A stretch of 64,000 nucleotides of DNA from Luteimonas rhizosphaerae (GTDB lineage: Bacteria > Pseudomonadota > Gammaproteobacteria > Xanthomonadales > Xanthomonadaceae), in contig NZ_NRQR01000002.1 of the NCBI RefSeq assembly GCF_002849595.1, forward strand, positions 62,001 through 126,000, given 5' to 3'. A program made the position numbers and the translations under genes. The notes under the pieces were generated by a model, which saw nothing but the letters and a program-made list of their open reading frames with translations, did not search any database and was not told where the DNA came from. The first letter of the stretch is position 1. The number at the start of each line of letters is the position of its first letter. This document shows, in pieces, positions 29,772 through 38,141 of the stretch.

Positions 29772-30578
29772 TCAGGCAGCGCCGAACAGCAACAGCGCAC
29801 CGAGCAGTCCGGCGAGCACGAGGGCCGCCAGCAGCAGCCACGGCAGGCGCCACCCGCCGCCCCGTGCCCGCGGTGGCGCGACGCGCGGGCGGGTGTCCTC
29901 GAAGCTCGTCTCGAAATCCGGCGCAGTCTCGACCTGGACGCGCGTCGGCGCCTCGACAACGAAGCGATGGTGCGCATCGAACACGACCTGGTCGCCCGCC
30001 TGCAGCAAGGCATCGCGCAGGGCTTCGCCATTGACCACGCTGCCGTCAGCCGACCCCAGATCGGTCAGCTGCACGCCGTGCCCGACGCGCTCGAGCCGCG
30101 CATGGCGATCGGCGAACGCGGGGTCGTCGATGCGGATCGCCGCCTCGCCATGCCGACCGACGAGCACCGGTCGATCCAGGGTGAAGCTGCGGCCGTGGTA
30201 CCGGCCACCGACGCCGCGCAGCACGATGCGGGAATCCTCTTCGCTCGGCGCATGTTCTGTGTTCGCGGCCGCAGGCCGCAGGGCGACGGGACGCGCCGCG
30301 ACCAGGCGCAGCTCGTTGCCGTCGACATACACCGCGTCGCCGGTCCGCAGCATCGCCATGCGCCGGACCTGGCGGCCGTTGACATGCACGCCCTGCACGC
30401 CGTCCGACACCGTGAGCCAGACACCGCGCCGATCGACGCAGAACCGGACCAGCTCGGGCCGATCGGTCGTGGTCGGTGCGAGCCCCCCATCGGCACGCCT
30501 ACCGACGCCATGCACGCCGATGTCGAGCGGCAGTTCAGGTTCGTCCGGCGTCGGGAAACGCAGCTTCAGTGCGGTCAT
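29772..30578 (-). CDS. Membrane-anchored protein with two FHA domains
   Basis: A 268-residue protein with two forkhead-associated domains, which bind phosphothreonine. The first (about residues 35-95: VWLTVSDGVQGVHVNGRQV) is less typical. The second has the core LVGRHGEAAIRIDDPAFADRHARLERVGHG, then LTDLGSADGSVVNG. A C-terminal membrane helix (LPWLLLAALVLAGLLGALLLFG) anchors it with the FHA part in the cytoplasm. The start MTALKLRFPTP is chosen because upstream residues are unlike the family. No Ser/Thr kinase or secretion genes lie nearby, so the partner is unknown. Confidence 0.85.
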   Translation of the reverse strand: MTALKLRFPTPDEPELPLDIGVHGVGRRADGGLAPTTTDRPELVRFCVDRRGVWLTVSDGVQGVHVNGRQVRRMAMLRTGDAVYVDGNELRLVAARPVALRPAAANTEHAPSEEDSRIVLRGVGGRYHGRSFTLDRPVLVGRHGEAAIRIDDPAFADRHARLERVGHGVQLTDLGSADGSVVNGEALRDALLQAGDQVVFDAHHRFVVEAPTRVQVETAPDFETSFEDTRPRVAPPRARGGGWRLPWLLLAALVLAGLLGALLLFGAA

Positions 30579-30654
30579 GCGGCGGCAATCTAGCACGACA
30601 TCACCACACCGGTTGTTCCAGAATGGCGCCCCTTCCCGTTTCCGGAATCCGCCC

Positions 30655-30927
30655 ATGGCCGGTATCGACATCACCCACCCGCACGCGCTGCCCAAGGCCC
30701 AGGCGCGCACAGCCGTCGAAGCGGTCGCGCAGAAGCTGTCGGAACGGTTCGACATGCAGTACGACTGGGCCGGCGACACCCTGAACTTCAAGCGTTCCGG
30801 CGTCGACGGCAAGATCGCGCTGTTGCCCGACAGCCTGCACGTGACCGCCAAGCTCGGCTTCCTCCTGGCCGCGATGAAGGGTCCGATCGAGGCCGAGATC
30901 CGCCGGGTGCTGCAGGAAAAGTTCTGA
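30655..30927 (+). CDS. Polyhydroxyalkanoic acid system family protein
   Basis: A 90-residue protein of the family annotated as polyhydroxyalkanoic acid system or PHA granule-region protein. It reads MAGIDITHPHALPKAQARTAVEAVAQKLSERF, then FKRSGVDGKIALLPDSLHV and ends LLAAMKGPIEAEIRRVLQEKF. A phasin gene lies 1 kb downstream, which supports a PHA-related setting, though no synthase is in view. The exact role is unclear. Confidence 0.8.
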   Translation: MAGIDITHPHALPKAQARTAVEAVAQKLSERFDMQYDWAGDTLNFKRSGVDGKIALLPDSLHVTAKLGFLLAAMKGPIEAEIRRVLQEKF

Positions 30928-30962
30928 CCGCACGCAGGCGCGCACCCGTGTGCGCCCCGCGG

Positions 30963-31673
30963 TCAGTTCGCGACGAACGGCGCGGGGTGGCCGGCGAAGA
31001 GTCGCAGCGAGCCGGTGCCTTCGTGCTGCTGGATCTCGGACACGAAGGCGTCGGCATCGTCGAGCGCATCGAATGCCGCGTAGCCGCGTTCCAGAAAGCC
31101 CTGCAGTTCGGTGAGTCCCATCAGCTTCGCGGGGCCGCGCGAGAACGCGAGCAGCGCCGAGACGCCCCGCATCGTCAACGCGCGACTGAAGCCGCGTCCC
31201 ACATTGCCGAGCAGGCGCACCTGCCGACGGCGCAGCGGCGCCCGGCCGACCGCGCGATAGGCCTCGGCGTAGAGCGCGGCATCGAGCTTGCGCCGGCGTG
31301 GCGCGAGGGTCTCGAGCGCCGTCGTCATGTGCAGGTCCAGCGCATGGCTCAGCGCGCCGAGTTCGATCGTATCGGCGACCGTGTCCAGCAGCTTGTCGGG
31401 CAGCAGGCGCCGCATCGTCGGCAGCACGCGGGCGATGTCGGCATCGCGGCGGGTGAAGTCGCGGTCGCCGGAGACATCGCCCAGGAAGAACTCGGTCGCA
31501 GGCCGCCGCGCGGGATCGTCGAGGAGATGGAGGTAACTGTCGCGCAGGCGCGACGCCTGCCAGCGTCGGACTTCCGGCAGCCAGCGCGCGGTATTGCGGT
31601 CGTCGACATCGGGGTCGTGCAGTGCCTGGTGCCACGCCAACCGGTGGCCCAGGCGCGTGGAAAGATCCGTCAT
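30963..31673 (-). CDS. Conserved hypothetical protein, FFLGDVSGDRDF family
   Basis: A 236-residue soluble, mostly helical, Arg-rich protein. The segment RPATEFFLGDVSGDRDFTRRDADIARVLPTMRRLLPDKLLDTVADTIELGALSHALD recalls a conserved Xanthomonad protein with FFL..LYG..DF..RD, whose function I do not know. No catalytic motif is visible. Start is MTDLSTRLG; an ATG two codons earlier (31679) is equally possible. It is convergent with the PHA-family gene and sits between it and the phasin. Confidence 0.65.
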   Translation of the reverse strand: MTDLSTRLGHRLAWHQALHDPDVDDRNTARWLPEVRRWQASRLRDSYLHLLDDPARRPATEFFLGDVSGDRDFTRRDADIARVLPTMRRLLPDKLLDTVADTIELGALSHALDLHMTTALETLAPRRRKLDAALYAEAYRAVGRAPLRRRQVRLLGNVGRGFSRALTMRGVSALLAFSRGPAKLMGLTELQGFLERGYAAFDALDDADAFVSEIQQHEGTGSLRLFAGHPAPFVAN

Positions 31674-31962
31674 GCGCATGCGGCCATCTTCGGCTGCGGG
31701 TGAAGGCCTCTCCCCTTCAGACAGCCACCTGAGCGCGCAGACGAGCGGCAGTCGCGTCGACGCCACAGGCCTCACGCTGCAGTGCAGGGCGTTGTCCGAT
31801 GCTGCACGCGATCTGCGTCCCATCCGCAGACGGCACGCCGCCTGTCCGTGCCGCGTGCTGGCGATGCCCGAGTGGCCTGTCACGCCACCCGGTTTGACAG
31901 GCGCATGCTGGCAAGGCGTGCTTGCCCTACCCGCCCACCGACGTTACGCAACGGAGATCCGC

Positions 31963-32606
31963 ATGACACAGTCCAACAGAAAGCAGCAGTCCGGCAGCAC
32001 CCGTGCCGACGCCGCCGGCGACAAGCGCGCGCGCAGCGATGCGGAGCAGCTGTCGAAGTCGATCAGCGACTCGGCGCAGCAGATCTGGCTCGCGGGCGTC
32101 GGCGCCTTCGGCCGCGCGCAGGTCGAGGGCTCCCGTCTGTTCGAGGGCCTGGTGAAGGAAGGCGTGGGGCTGGAGAAGAGCGCGCGCGAATTCGCCGACG
32201 GCCGGGCGAGCGACGTCCGCGACGCCGTGGGCTCGCGCATGGACGAGGCGCGCAACCGGGCGTCCGAGACCTGGGATCGTCTCGAAAAGGTACTCGAGGC
32301 CCGGGTCCAGAAAACGCTGGAGACGCTCGGCGTGCCCGGCCGCAAGGAGGTCGACGGTCTGCGTGCCCAGGTCGATGCGCTGAACGCCGAACTCCAGCGT
32401 CGCGGTGGCGCCACCGGCGGCGGCGCGCGCAAGACCACGGCGAAGACGGCGACGCGGAAGACGCCAGCGAAGACGACGACCGGCGCACGCCCGGCCAAGG
32501 CCGCGACGGCGACCGCCAGGCCTCGCAAGACGGCGGCCGCCAAAAGCGCGAGGCGACGAAGCGCGCCTCTCCGCGCAAGGCGACCCGCAAGACCAGCGCA
32601 CGCTGA
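31963..32606 (+). pseudogene. Phasin-family protein with one frameshift near its end
   Basis: A poly-hydroxyalkanoate granule or phasin-like protein. The core is QLSKSISDSAQQIWLAGVGAFGRAQVEGSRLFEGLVKEGVGLEKSARE, a helical middle follows, then an Ala/Lys/Thr-rich tail resembling histone H1. In the starting frame the tail turns into Arg/Pro-rich nonsense and overruns the next gene start. One extra A in the AAAA run at 32542-32545 would restore AKKREATKRASPRKATRKTSAR and a stop at 32606. The 644-base length fits one missing base. A homopolymer sequencing error is likely; if real, only the basic tail is changed. GGAG lies 8 bases before the ATG. Confidence 0.78.
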
Positions 32607-32720
32607 CCTGCGCCGCCCGCTGCCGCACCGCGCCGGTCCGGGCGATGCCGGTGGCGCCCGGCGCCGCGCGCGCCGCCGGCGATCCGCTATCCTTGGCGCC
32701 GCTTTCGCTAGGGGAATCCC

Positions 32721-33650
32721 GTGGGCGCGATAACGCAGTGGATCGCCGCGATCCTGGTCATGCTCGCCATCGGCGGCGTGGCGACGTTCTATTTCATGGG
32801 CATCCAGCAGCGACGCGACGAAAGCGCGGCCGGCATCGTGGCGCTGTCCGGCGTCTCTTGGCGCAGTTTCATCGGCATGGTGTTGCAGGCCCTGCACCGC
32901 CGCGGCTACACCCAGGTCGTCGACCGCGAGGATGTCTCCGGCGATCGTGACTACGTGCTGGAACGCGAGGGCGGCCGCTGGCTGCTGTCCTGCAAGCACG
33001 GGGCGACCTTCGTGCTGGGGCGCAACGCCGTGCAGGCGCTCGCGGGCGACGTCAATCTGAAGGGCGCCGCCGGTGGGCTGCTGGTGACCCAGGGCCAGAT
33101 CGATGCCGAGGCGCGCGAGATCGCCGCGCAGCGCCGGGTCGAACTGCTGGACGGCAAGACCCTGTGGCCCGAGCTGCGCGACCTGATGCCGCCCGAACAG
33201 CTCGCCGGCATCCGCGCGCACGCCAGCGACCGCGCGCGCCAGCGCAGCCTGCTCGGCTGGCTGTTCGCGCTGCTGGCCGGCATCGCGACTTTCATGCTGA
33301 TGCCGGCGCCGGTGGAGACTGCACGCGATGCGGCACCCGGCGCGCCGACCTCGCCGGGCACGGCAGAGCCCGCGCCCGTCATCATCGCGCCACCGCCCCG
33401 GCTTCCGATCGAACAGCAGCGCCAGGACCTGGCGAGCGCGGTCTCGACCCTGCCGCAGGTCGACCGTGCGATCTGGGCGACGGCGTCCACGCTGCAGGTC
33501 TTCGTCCCGCGCACCGACGACGAGGCGATCTTCGCCGACATCTGTGCACTGGTCCTGCGCCAGCCCGACCTGACCGCTTCGCGTATCCAGCTGACGCCGC
33601 CGGCGGACAGCGGCATGCAGACCCGGTTCCGGCAGTGCCGCAGTTTCTGA
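32721..33650 (+). CDS. Membrane protein with restriction-endonuclease-like domain
   Basis: A 309-residue protein with a GTG start after AGGGGA. An N-terminal membrane helix (WIAAILVMLAIGGVATFYFMG) is followed by an Mrr-like nuclease fold (SWRSFIGMVLQALHRRGYTQVVDRED...DYVLEREGGRWLLSCKHG); the pattern D-x(n)-CKHG replaces the usual (E/Q)xK. A second helix (LLGWLFALLAGIATFMLM, near residue 180) and a periplasmic C-terminal part with two cysteines complete it. Similar membrane nuclease-like proteins are common in Xanthomonads without known role. Whether it cleaves DNA is open. Confidence 0.7.
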   Translation: MGAITQWIAAILVMLAIGGVATFYFMGIQQRRDESAAGIVALSGVSWRSFIGMVLQALHRRGYTQVVDREDVSGDRDYVLEREGGRWLLSCKHGATFVLGRNAVQALAGDVNLKGAAGGLLVTQGQIDAEAREIAAQRRVELLDGKTLWPELRDLMPPEQLAGIRAHASDRARQRSLLGWLFALLAGIATFMLMPAPVETARDAAPGAPTSPGTAEPAPVIIAPPPRLPIEQQRQDLASAVSTLPQVDRAIWATASTLQVFVPRTDDEAIFADICALVLRQPDLTASRIQLTPPADSGMQTRFRQCRSF

Positions 33651-33744
33651 TCCGGGCGTAACCCCGGCCAGGCCCACGTCGCATCGTGTTGACCGGCCTG
33701 CCCCCCGGTGGTGTGATGACGGCCCGCGATGCGAGGGCGCCACG

Positions 33745-34002
33745 ATGCCGGACCTGACGCAGCAGTTCGAAGCCGCCGGCCGACGGGTCCGGGACCTGCC
33801 GGCGCGTCCGGACAACGACACCCTGCTGCGGCTCTACGCGCTCTACAAGCAGGCCACCGAAGGCGATGCCGGCGGACCGCGCCCGGGCTTCTTCGACTTC
33901 GTCGGCACGGCGAAACGCGAAGCGTGGGAGCGACTGGCCGGCACGTCGCGCGAGACCGCAATGCAGCGCTACATCGACCTCGTCGCGACGCTGGTGGCCT
34001 GA
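33745..34002 (+). CDS. Acyl-CoA-binding protein
   Basis: An 85-residue four-helix ACBP that binds long-chain acyl-CoA esters in the cytoplasm. It shows the family pattern LPARPDNDTLLRLYALYKQATEGDAGGPRPGFFDFVGTAKREAWERLAGTSRETAMQRYIDLV, including the YKQAT and K-x2-W segments that hold the CoA. ACBPs are common in eukaryotes and present in some proteobacteria. It is a single gene just before tRNA-Val. Confidence 0.92.
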   Translation: MPDLTQQFEAAGRRVRDLPARPDNDTLLRLYALYKQATEGDAGGPRPGFFDFVGTAKREAWERLAGTSRETAMQRYIDLVATLVA

Positions 34003-34144
34003 CCGGAATCGCTCTGCGCCGGCGCGCGGACGCGGATGCGACCGCGCTCGCGAGATCCGCCCGCACAGGCTCTTGTGGCCGCTGCGCCCAGCCCGTAAAC
34101 TGCGCACCCCGCGCCTTCGGGCGTGGCAGCGACAACGTCGCTCC

Positions 34145-34219
34145 GGGCGGTTAGCTCAGCGGTAGAGCATTGCCTTCACACGGCAAGGGTCGCAGGTTCG
34201 AACCCTGCACCGCCCACCA
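34145..34219 (+). tRNA. tRNA-Val(CAC)
   Basis: GGGCGGT at 34145-34151 pairs with ACCGCCC near the 3' end; discriminator A and CCA are encoded. The anticodon stem TTGCC/GGCAA encloses TTCACAC, so the anticodon is CAC (34177-34179), valine. The T-loop GGTTCGAACCC is canonical. Length is 75 with CCA. Confidence 0.97.
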
Positions 34220-34236
34220 TGCATCCAGTGTCGAAG

Positions 34237-34261
34237 AAAGCCGGCCCCGCGCCGGCTTTTT
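34237..34261 (+). terminator. Rho-independent terminator after tRNA-Val
   Basis: AAAGCCGGC at 34237-34245 and GCCGGCTTT at 34251-34259 form a 9-bp stem with a 5-base loop and run into T's. It begins 18 bases after the tRNA. Confidence 0.9.
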
Positions 34262-34397
34262 CCGTTCTGCGCCGTGTAGCCCCGCCTTCCGTATGGCGCT
34301 TGCCCCTCCGGCCACGGATCGACTCGGGCCAGCTTCCGTCGCAGATGACGAGACGTGCACGCGGTCTTATGCATCGTCTCGGCAACTGAGGGAAGCC

Positions 34398-34623
34398 ATG
34401 ATCACTTTCGACGAACTCCAGGCACTCGACCAGATGCCGCTCGACCGCGACATCCGCTGGTCGCACCGCTCGCTCGGCCTCGACGAGGACGCCTTCGACG
34501 GCGTCCATCGCCGGCTCGAACGCCTCGAAGGCGCAGGCCGCGTCCCGCATCGTCCAGGCGCACAGCGAAAACAGCGATGGACGCCATCGCGTGGTCCGCG
34601 TGGTGTTCCAGCGCGTGGCCTGA
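34398..34623 (+). pseudogene. Small hypothetical protein, frameshifted
   Basis: The first frame reads MITFDELQALDQMPLDRDIRWSHRSLGLDEDAFDGVHRRLERLE with a good ribosome site (GAGGGAAG). After about 34530 the natural-looking continuation is in the +1 frame: AASRIVQAHSENSDGRHRVVRVVFQRVA, ending at TGA 34621-34623. The 226-base length fits one inserted base, for example a G in GAAGGCG. No family recognised. Likely about 74 residues when intact. Confidence 0.55.
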
Positions 34624-34702
34624 GCCGCGTCCCACCGACTCCGGAGCAGCGCGTCTAGAATGATGCGCCGTCGCGCCCGTGGCGCACCTTCCAGGAGTTC
34701 GC

Positions 34703-35068
34703 GTGCGTTTCGAGCAGCATTTGCCGGTCTGGCTTCATGACTGGCTCGACCTCATTCTTCCGATCCTGCTGATCCTGGTGGCGGCGCGGCTGCTGCGCAT
34801 GCTGGTGCGTCGATTGATCGAGCGTGTCGGCGCCCGCTACACGCTGCCCGTCGAGGCCGTCGTCGGCGGACGCCGCATCGCCTCGTTCCTGATCTACGCC
34901 GCGGCGTTGCTGATGATCCTGGAACGGCTCGGGGTCTCGGGCACCGTATTGTGGACGGCGTTCACCGGCTTCGCCGCCGTCGCGGCGGTCGCGTTCTTCG
35001 CCGCGTGGAGCGTGCTGTCGAACATCTTCTGCGCGATGCTGATCCTGACCACGCGACCATTCCGCCTC
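34703..35068 (+). pseudogene. MscS-type mechanosensitive channel, 3' part missing
   Basis: A small-conductance mechanosensitive channel fragment. GTG start after AGGAG. The first helices (WLDLILPILLILVAARLLRMLV, IASFLIYAAALLMILERLG) and the pore helix with its Ala/Gly pattern (TAFTGFAAVAAVAFFAAWSVLSNIFCAMLILTTRPF) are normal. Directly after RPFRL the family sequence stops and the DNA becomes the antisense of a KefB-type gene. The cytoplasmic beta domain is gone. It appears that a deletion or misjoin fused two convergent genes. Confidence 0.8.
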
Positions 35069-35507
35069 CGCGCCGCGTATCCAGCAGCCGTCGCTCCTCC
35101 ATCGCGCGCAACAGCACCACGGTACTGGCGACCGACAGCGCGAGGCCGAACACGAAGCCGCTGACCATCGACCAGCCCATCAGCCACGCCAGCACCCAGC
35201 CGAGCACGGTGGCCACGCTGATCTGGGCGATCGCGCCGGGAATCGCGATGGACTTCACGTCCATCAGGTCCTTGAGCGAGAAGTGCAGGCCGACACCGAA
35301 CATCAGCAGCATCACGCCGATCTCGGCGAGCTGGTTGGCCAGGTCCTGGTCGGCGACGAAGCCCGGGGTGAACGGCCCGACCAGGATGCCCGCCGCGAGA
35401 TAGCCGACGATCGGCGACAGCCGCAGCCGGTTGGCGAGCGCGCCGAACACGAAGGCGGTCACCAGACCGACGGCGACGATGTTGATCAGGTCGGTGTTGT
35501 GCGGCAT
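35069..35507 (-). pseudogene. KefB/YbaL-type cation:proton antiporter, 3' part missing
   Basis: The N-terminal membrane part of a CPA2 antiporter (YbaL-like): DLINIVAVGLVTAFVFGALANRLRLSPIVGYLAAGILVGPFTPGFVAD, then LAEIGVMLLMFGVGLHFSLKDLM and FGLALSVASTVVLLRAMEERRLLDTRRG. At DTRRG the family sequence ends, where IAVGWLIVEDL is expected, and the frame enters the antisense of the MscS fragment. The remaining membrane helices and the TrkA-N domain are absent. So only about 146 residues of an expected 500 or more remain. Confidence 0.8.
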
Positions 35508-35591
35508 CGGAAGGCGCCTGACAGGCGTTTCAGTGTCGCCGACGGCCTGGGATGCGGCAAGTCGACGCAAGGTGCGTCAGACCCGCCGCGA

Positions 35592-35625
35592 AAACGACGA
35601 TGCCCCGGCGGACCGGGGCATCGTC
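35592..35625 (-). terminator. Rho-independent terminator of the TonB-dependent receptor gene
   Basis: GACGATGCCCCGG at 35596-35608 and CCGGGGCATCGTC at 35613-35625 form a perfect 13-bp stem with a 4-base loop. On the minus strand it is followed by GTTTT, so it ends the receptor transcript just after its stop at 35648. Confidence 0.85.
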
Positions 35626-35647
35626 TGGCGTCACGTGGCGCGGCGCG

Positions 35648-38035
35648 TCACCAGGTGTAGGCGATCTTCGCGTAGCCGAACGCACCGCCGAAGCCGAACG
35701 GCGACAGGTTGGAATACGGGAACTGCCCGTTGGTCGAGTTGCCGAAGGTGTTCTCGTCGGGATACTCGTTGAGCACGTTGTCCGCGCCGAGCGTCAGCGC
35801 CCAGTTGTCGCCCGGCTTCCAGGTCGCCGAGACGTCGACGAGCCACTTCGCGCCGTATTCCTGGTCGAGCGCGGCATTGGTCGGCGTCGTGCGCACGCTG
35901 CCGTAGCGCGTGGTGCCGAGCGAGAACGCCCAGGCCTCGGTCTGCCAGTTGCCCGACAGCAGCAGCTTGTTGCGCGGGAAGCCCTGTTCGATGCGGCCGA
36001 CTTCGGCGCGATCGATGCGCTCCAGGTCGACGCCGATCGCCTCGAGCGCCGCCGGGTTGTCGGCGATGCGCGTGACCTCGGTCTTCGAATGGTTGTAGCC
36101 CGCGGTCAGGTCGAAGCTGCCGGCCGCCAGGTCCCAGCGGTAGCTGCCGACGACGTCGATGCCGCGGGTGCGGGTATCGATGGCGTTGGTGAAGTAGCGG
36201 CCGCCGTTGACGCCGGTGATGCCCTGCGATTCGAGCAGCGCGCGCACCGCGTCGCCGGTCAGGTTCGACGACAGCGCGATGCGGTCGTCGACATCGATCT
36301 GGTAGGCGTCGACGGTGACGTAGAGATTGTCGACCGGCTGCAGCACCAGGCCCAGGCTGTAGGACAGCGATTCTTCCGGCCGCAGCGGCTCGGCGCCGAA
36401 GGCCTGCGCCACCGCGCTGTTGGCGGGGAAGGTGCGGATCTCGAATGGCGTGGTGATGCCGGGCAGGAAGGTCGTGCTGACGGTCTGGAAGTACTGCTGC
36501 GGCAGCGACGGCGCGCGGAACCCGCTGGCGACCGTGCCGCGCAGGGCGACCGCATCGGTGAACGCGAAGCGTCCCGACAGCTTGCCCGAGACCTGGCTGC
36601 CGAAATCGTCGTAGTCCTCGTAGCGCGCGGCCGCGCCCGCGGAGAAGCGCTCGGTGATGTCGGCTTCCAGGCCGGCGTAGAGCGCGTGGCTGTCACGGTC
36701 GTAGGCGCCCGCGACGCCCGGCGCGAAACCTCCGAACCCCTGCGCGCCCGCCGCCGCGCCCGGCGCACCGTCGCCCGCGTCGGCGTACGAGCCGTATTCC
36801 CCCGGCGACTGGTTCCACTTCTCGTTGCGCGCTTCGGCGCCCAGCGACAGCGTCACCGGATACGCCAGGCCCCAGTCGAGCTGGCGGCTGACGTCGAAGT
36901 TGACGATGTTCTGCGTCGTTTCCAGCGCGCCATCGTAGAACGACGTCGGCGAGCTTTCGCCGAGGCTCGCGTTGAGCGTGTTGCGGGTATAGAACTCGAG
37001 CCGGTTGTAGCCGTAGTTGTAGCTCAGGTCCCAGTTCCATTCGCTGGCCGTGTGGCCCTTGAGGCCGGCGACGATCGAGCGGTCCTTGGAGATGTTGTTG
37101 ATCTCCGGCAGGAACCCGTCGGGATGGATCGACGGCACGTTCTGGGTGGGGTTGCCCGGTGCGCGGAAGAACGCGAACGAGGTGATGTCGCGGTTGCTCG
37201 CGGTACCGAACGCATAGCCGCTGAGGCTGTCGTTGAACGCGAAATCGGCGTTGAAGCCGACCGCGCCGAAGTCGACTTCCGGCTCGCCGATGACGAAGGC
37301 CTTCTGGCCCAGCGCGGGCTGGGTGACGCCCGGCGTGCCGGCGAACGGGCGCGCGCGATTGGTCGCGTCCTGCTGGCCGACCTGGGCCGACAGGTGCAGG
37401 AAACCGCGGTCCTCGCCGAGCGCGAGCCCGGTGTCGCCGGCGATCTGGGTCTGGGTGCCGTCGCCCGCCGAGAACTGGCCCGCGGTCATCGACAGGCTGC
37501 CGCCCTGCGACGCGCCCTTGAGCACGATGTTCACGACGCCGGCGATCGCGTCCGAGCCGTACTGGGCCGACGCGCCGTCGCGCAGTACTTCCACGCGCTC
37601 GATCGCCGAGACCGGGATCGTATTGAGGTCGACCGGCGCGGAGCCGCGGCCGATGGTGCCGTTGAGGTTGAGCAGCGACGACGCATGGCGCCGCTTGCCG
37701 TTGACCAGCACCAGCACCTGGTCGGGCGACAGCCCGCGCAGCTGCGCCGGGCGGATCGCGCTGGTGCCGTCGGTCAGCGCCGGACGCGGGAAATTCAGTG
37801 ACGGCAGTGCGCGCGCCAGGGCGGTCGCGAGCTCGGTGGTGCCGGTCGCCTGCAGGCTGTCCGAGGTGATGATGTCGATGGGCGACTGCGATTCGGCGAC
37901 GGTGCGGTCGCTGACGCGGGTGCCGGTGACGATCAGGGTGTCGAGCGTGGACGTGCGCGCAGGCGCGTCCTGGGCCAGGGCCGGCGCGCCGGCGAGGGCA
38001 AGGGTCACGGCCAGAGCGAGGCGGTGGGGAAGCAT
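35648..38035 (-). CDS. TonB-dependent receptor
   Basis: A 795-residue outer-membrane active transporter. The signal peptide (MLPHRLALAVTLALAGAPALAQ) is followed by a TonB-box-like LDTLIVTGTRV. The plug has PRPALTDGTSAIRPAQLRGLSPDQVLVLVNGKRRH and RVEVLRDGASAQYGSDAIAGVVNIVLKG, then a beta-barrel and ends FGYAKIAYTW with a terminal aromatic residue. Substrate is not evident; no siderophore or sugar genes lie beside it. The ATG at 38035 gives a clean signal peptide; an ATG 23 codons upstream does not. Needs TonB energy, possibly from one of the two TonB-like proteins at 22.7-24 kb. Confidence 0.92.
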   Translation of the reverse strand: MLPHRLALAVTLALAGAPALAQDAPARTSTLDTLIVTGTRVSDRTVAESQSPIDIITSDSLQATGTTELATALARALPSLNFPRPALTDGTSAIRPAQLRGLSPDQVLVLVNGKRRHASSLLNLNGTIGRGSAPVDLNTIPVSAIERVEVLRDGASAQYGSDAIAGVVNIVLKGASQGGSLSMTAGQFSAGDGTQTQIAGDTGLALGEDRGFLHLSAQVGQQDATNRARPFAGTPGVTQPALGQKAFVIGEPEVDFGAVGFNADFAFNDSLSGYAFGTASNRDITSFAFFRAPGNPTQNVPSIHPDGFLPEINNISKDRSIVAGLKGHTASEWNWDLSYNYGYNRLEFYTRNTLNASLGESSPTSFYDGALETTQNIVNFDVSRQLDWGLAYPVTLSLGAEARNEKWNQSPGEYGSYADAGDGAPGAAAGAQGFGGFAPGVAGAYDRDSHALYAGLEADITERFSAGAAARYEDYDDFGSQVSGKLSGRFAFTDAVALRGTVASGFRAPSLPQQYFQTVSTTFLPGITTPFEIRTFPANSAVAQAFGAEPLRPEESLSYSLGLVLQPVDNLYVTVDAYQIDVDDRIALSSNLTGDAVRALLESQGITGVNGGRYFTNAIDTRTRGIDVVGSYRWDLAAGSFDLTAGYNHSKTEVTRIADNPAALEAIGVDLERIDRAEVGRIEQGFPRNKLLLSGNWQTEAWAFSLGTTRYGSVRTTPTNAALDQEYGAKWLVDVSATWKPGDNWALTLGADNVLNEYPDENTFGNSTNGQFPYSNLSPFGFGGAFGYAKIAYTW

Positions 38036-38066
38036 GGGGGTGGCCTTGAAGCGATATGGGGATGCG

Positions 38067-38095
38067 ATTGAACGCAATCGTCCCGTATTCGTCAA
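38067..38095 (-). promoter_or_regulatory. Likely sigma-70 promoter of the TonB-dependent receptor
   Basis: Read on the minus strand, TTGACG (38095-38090) and TTCAAT (38072-38067) are 17 bases apart. The start would be near 38060, about 25 bases before the receptor ATG. Confidence 0.5.
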
Positions 38096-38115
38096 TGTTC
38101 TCAATAATGAGGTTC

Positions 38116-38141
38116 GATCGTTCCTTATTCAGAACGATCGT
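38116..38141. promoter_or_regulatory. Palindromic operator candidate upstream of the receptor
   Basis: CGATCGTTC at 38116-38124 and GAACGATCG at 38133-38141 are perfect inverted repeats 8 bases apart. A smaller palindrome CTCA-ATAA-TGAG lies at 38101-38112. Both are just upstream of the predicted -35. The binding protein is unknown. Confidence 0.45.

Noticed and set aside
35552..37801. 749-residue plus-strand frame across the TonB-dependent receptor
   Set aside because: Antisense of a clear receptor, rich in Arg/Val/Ala without motifs.
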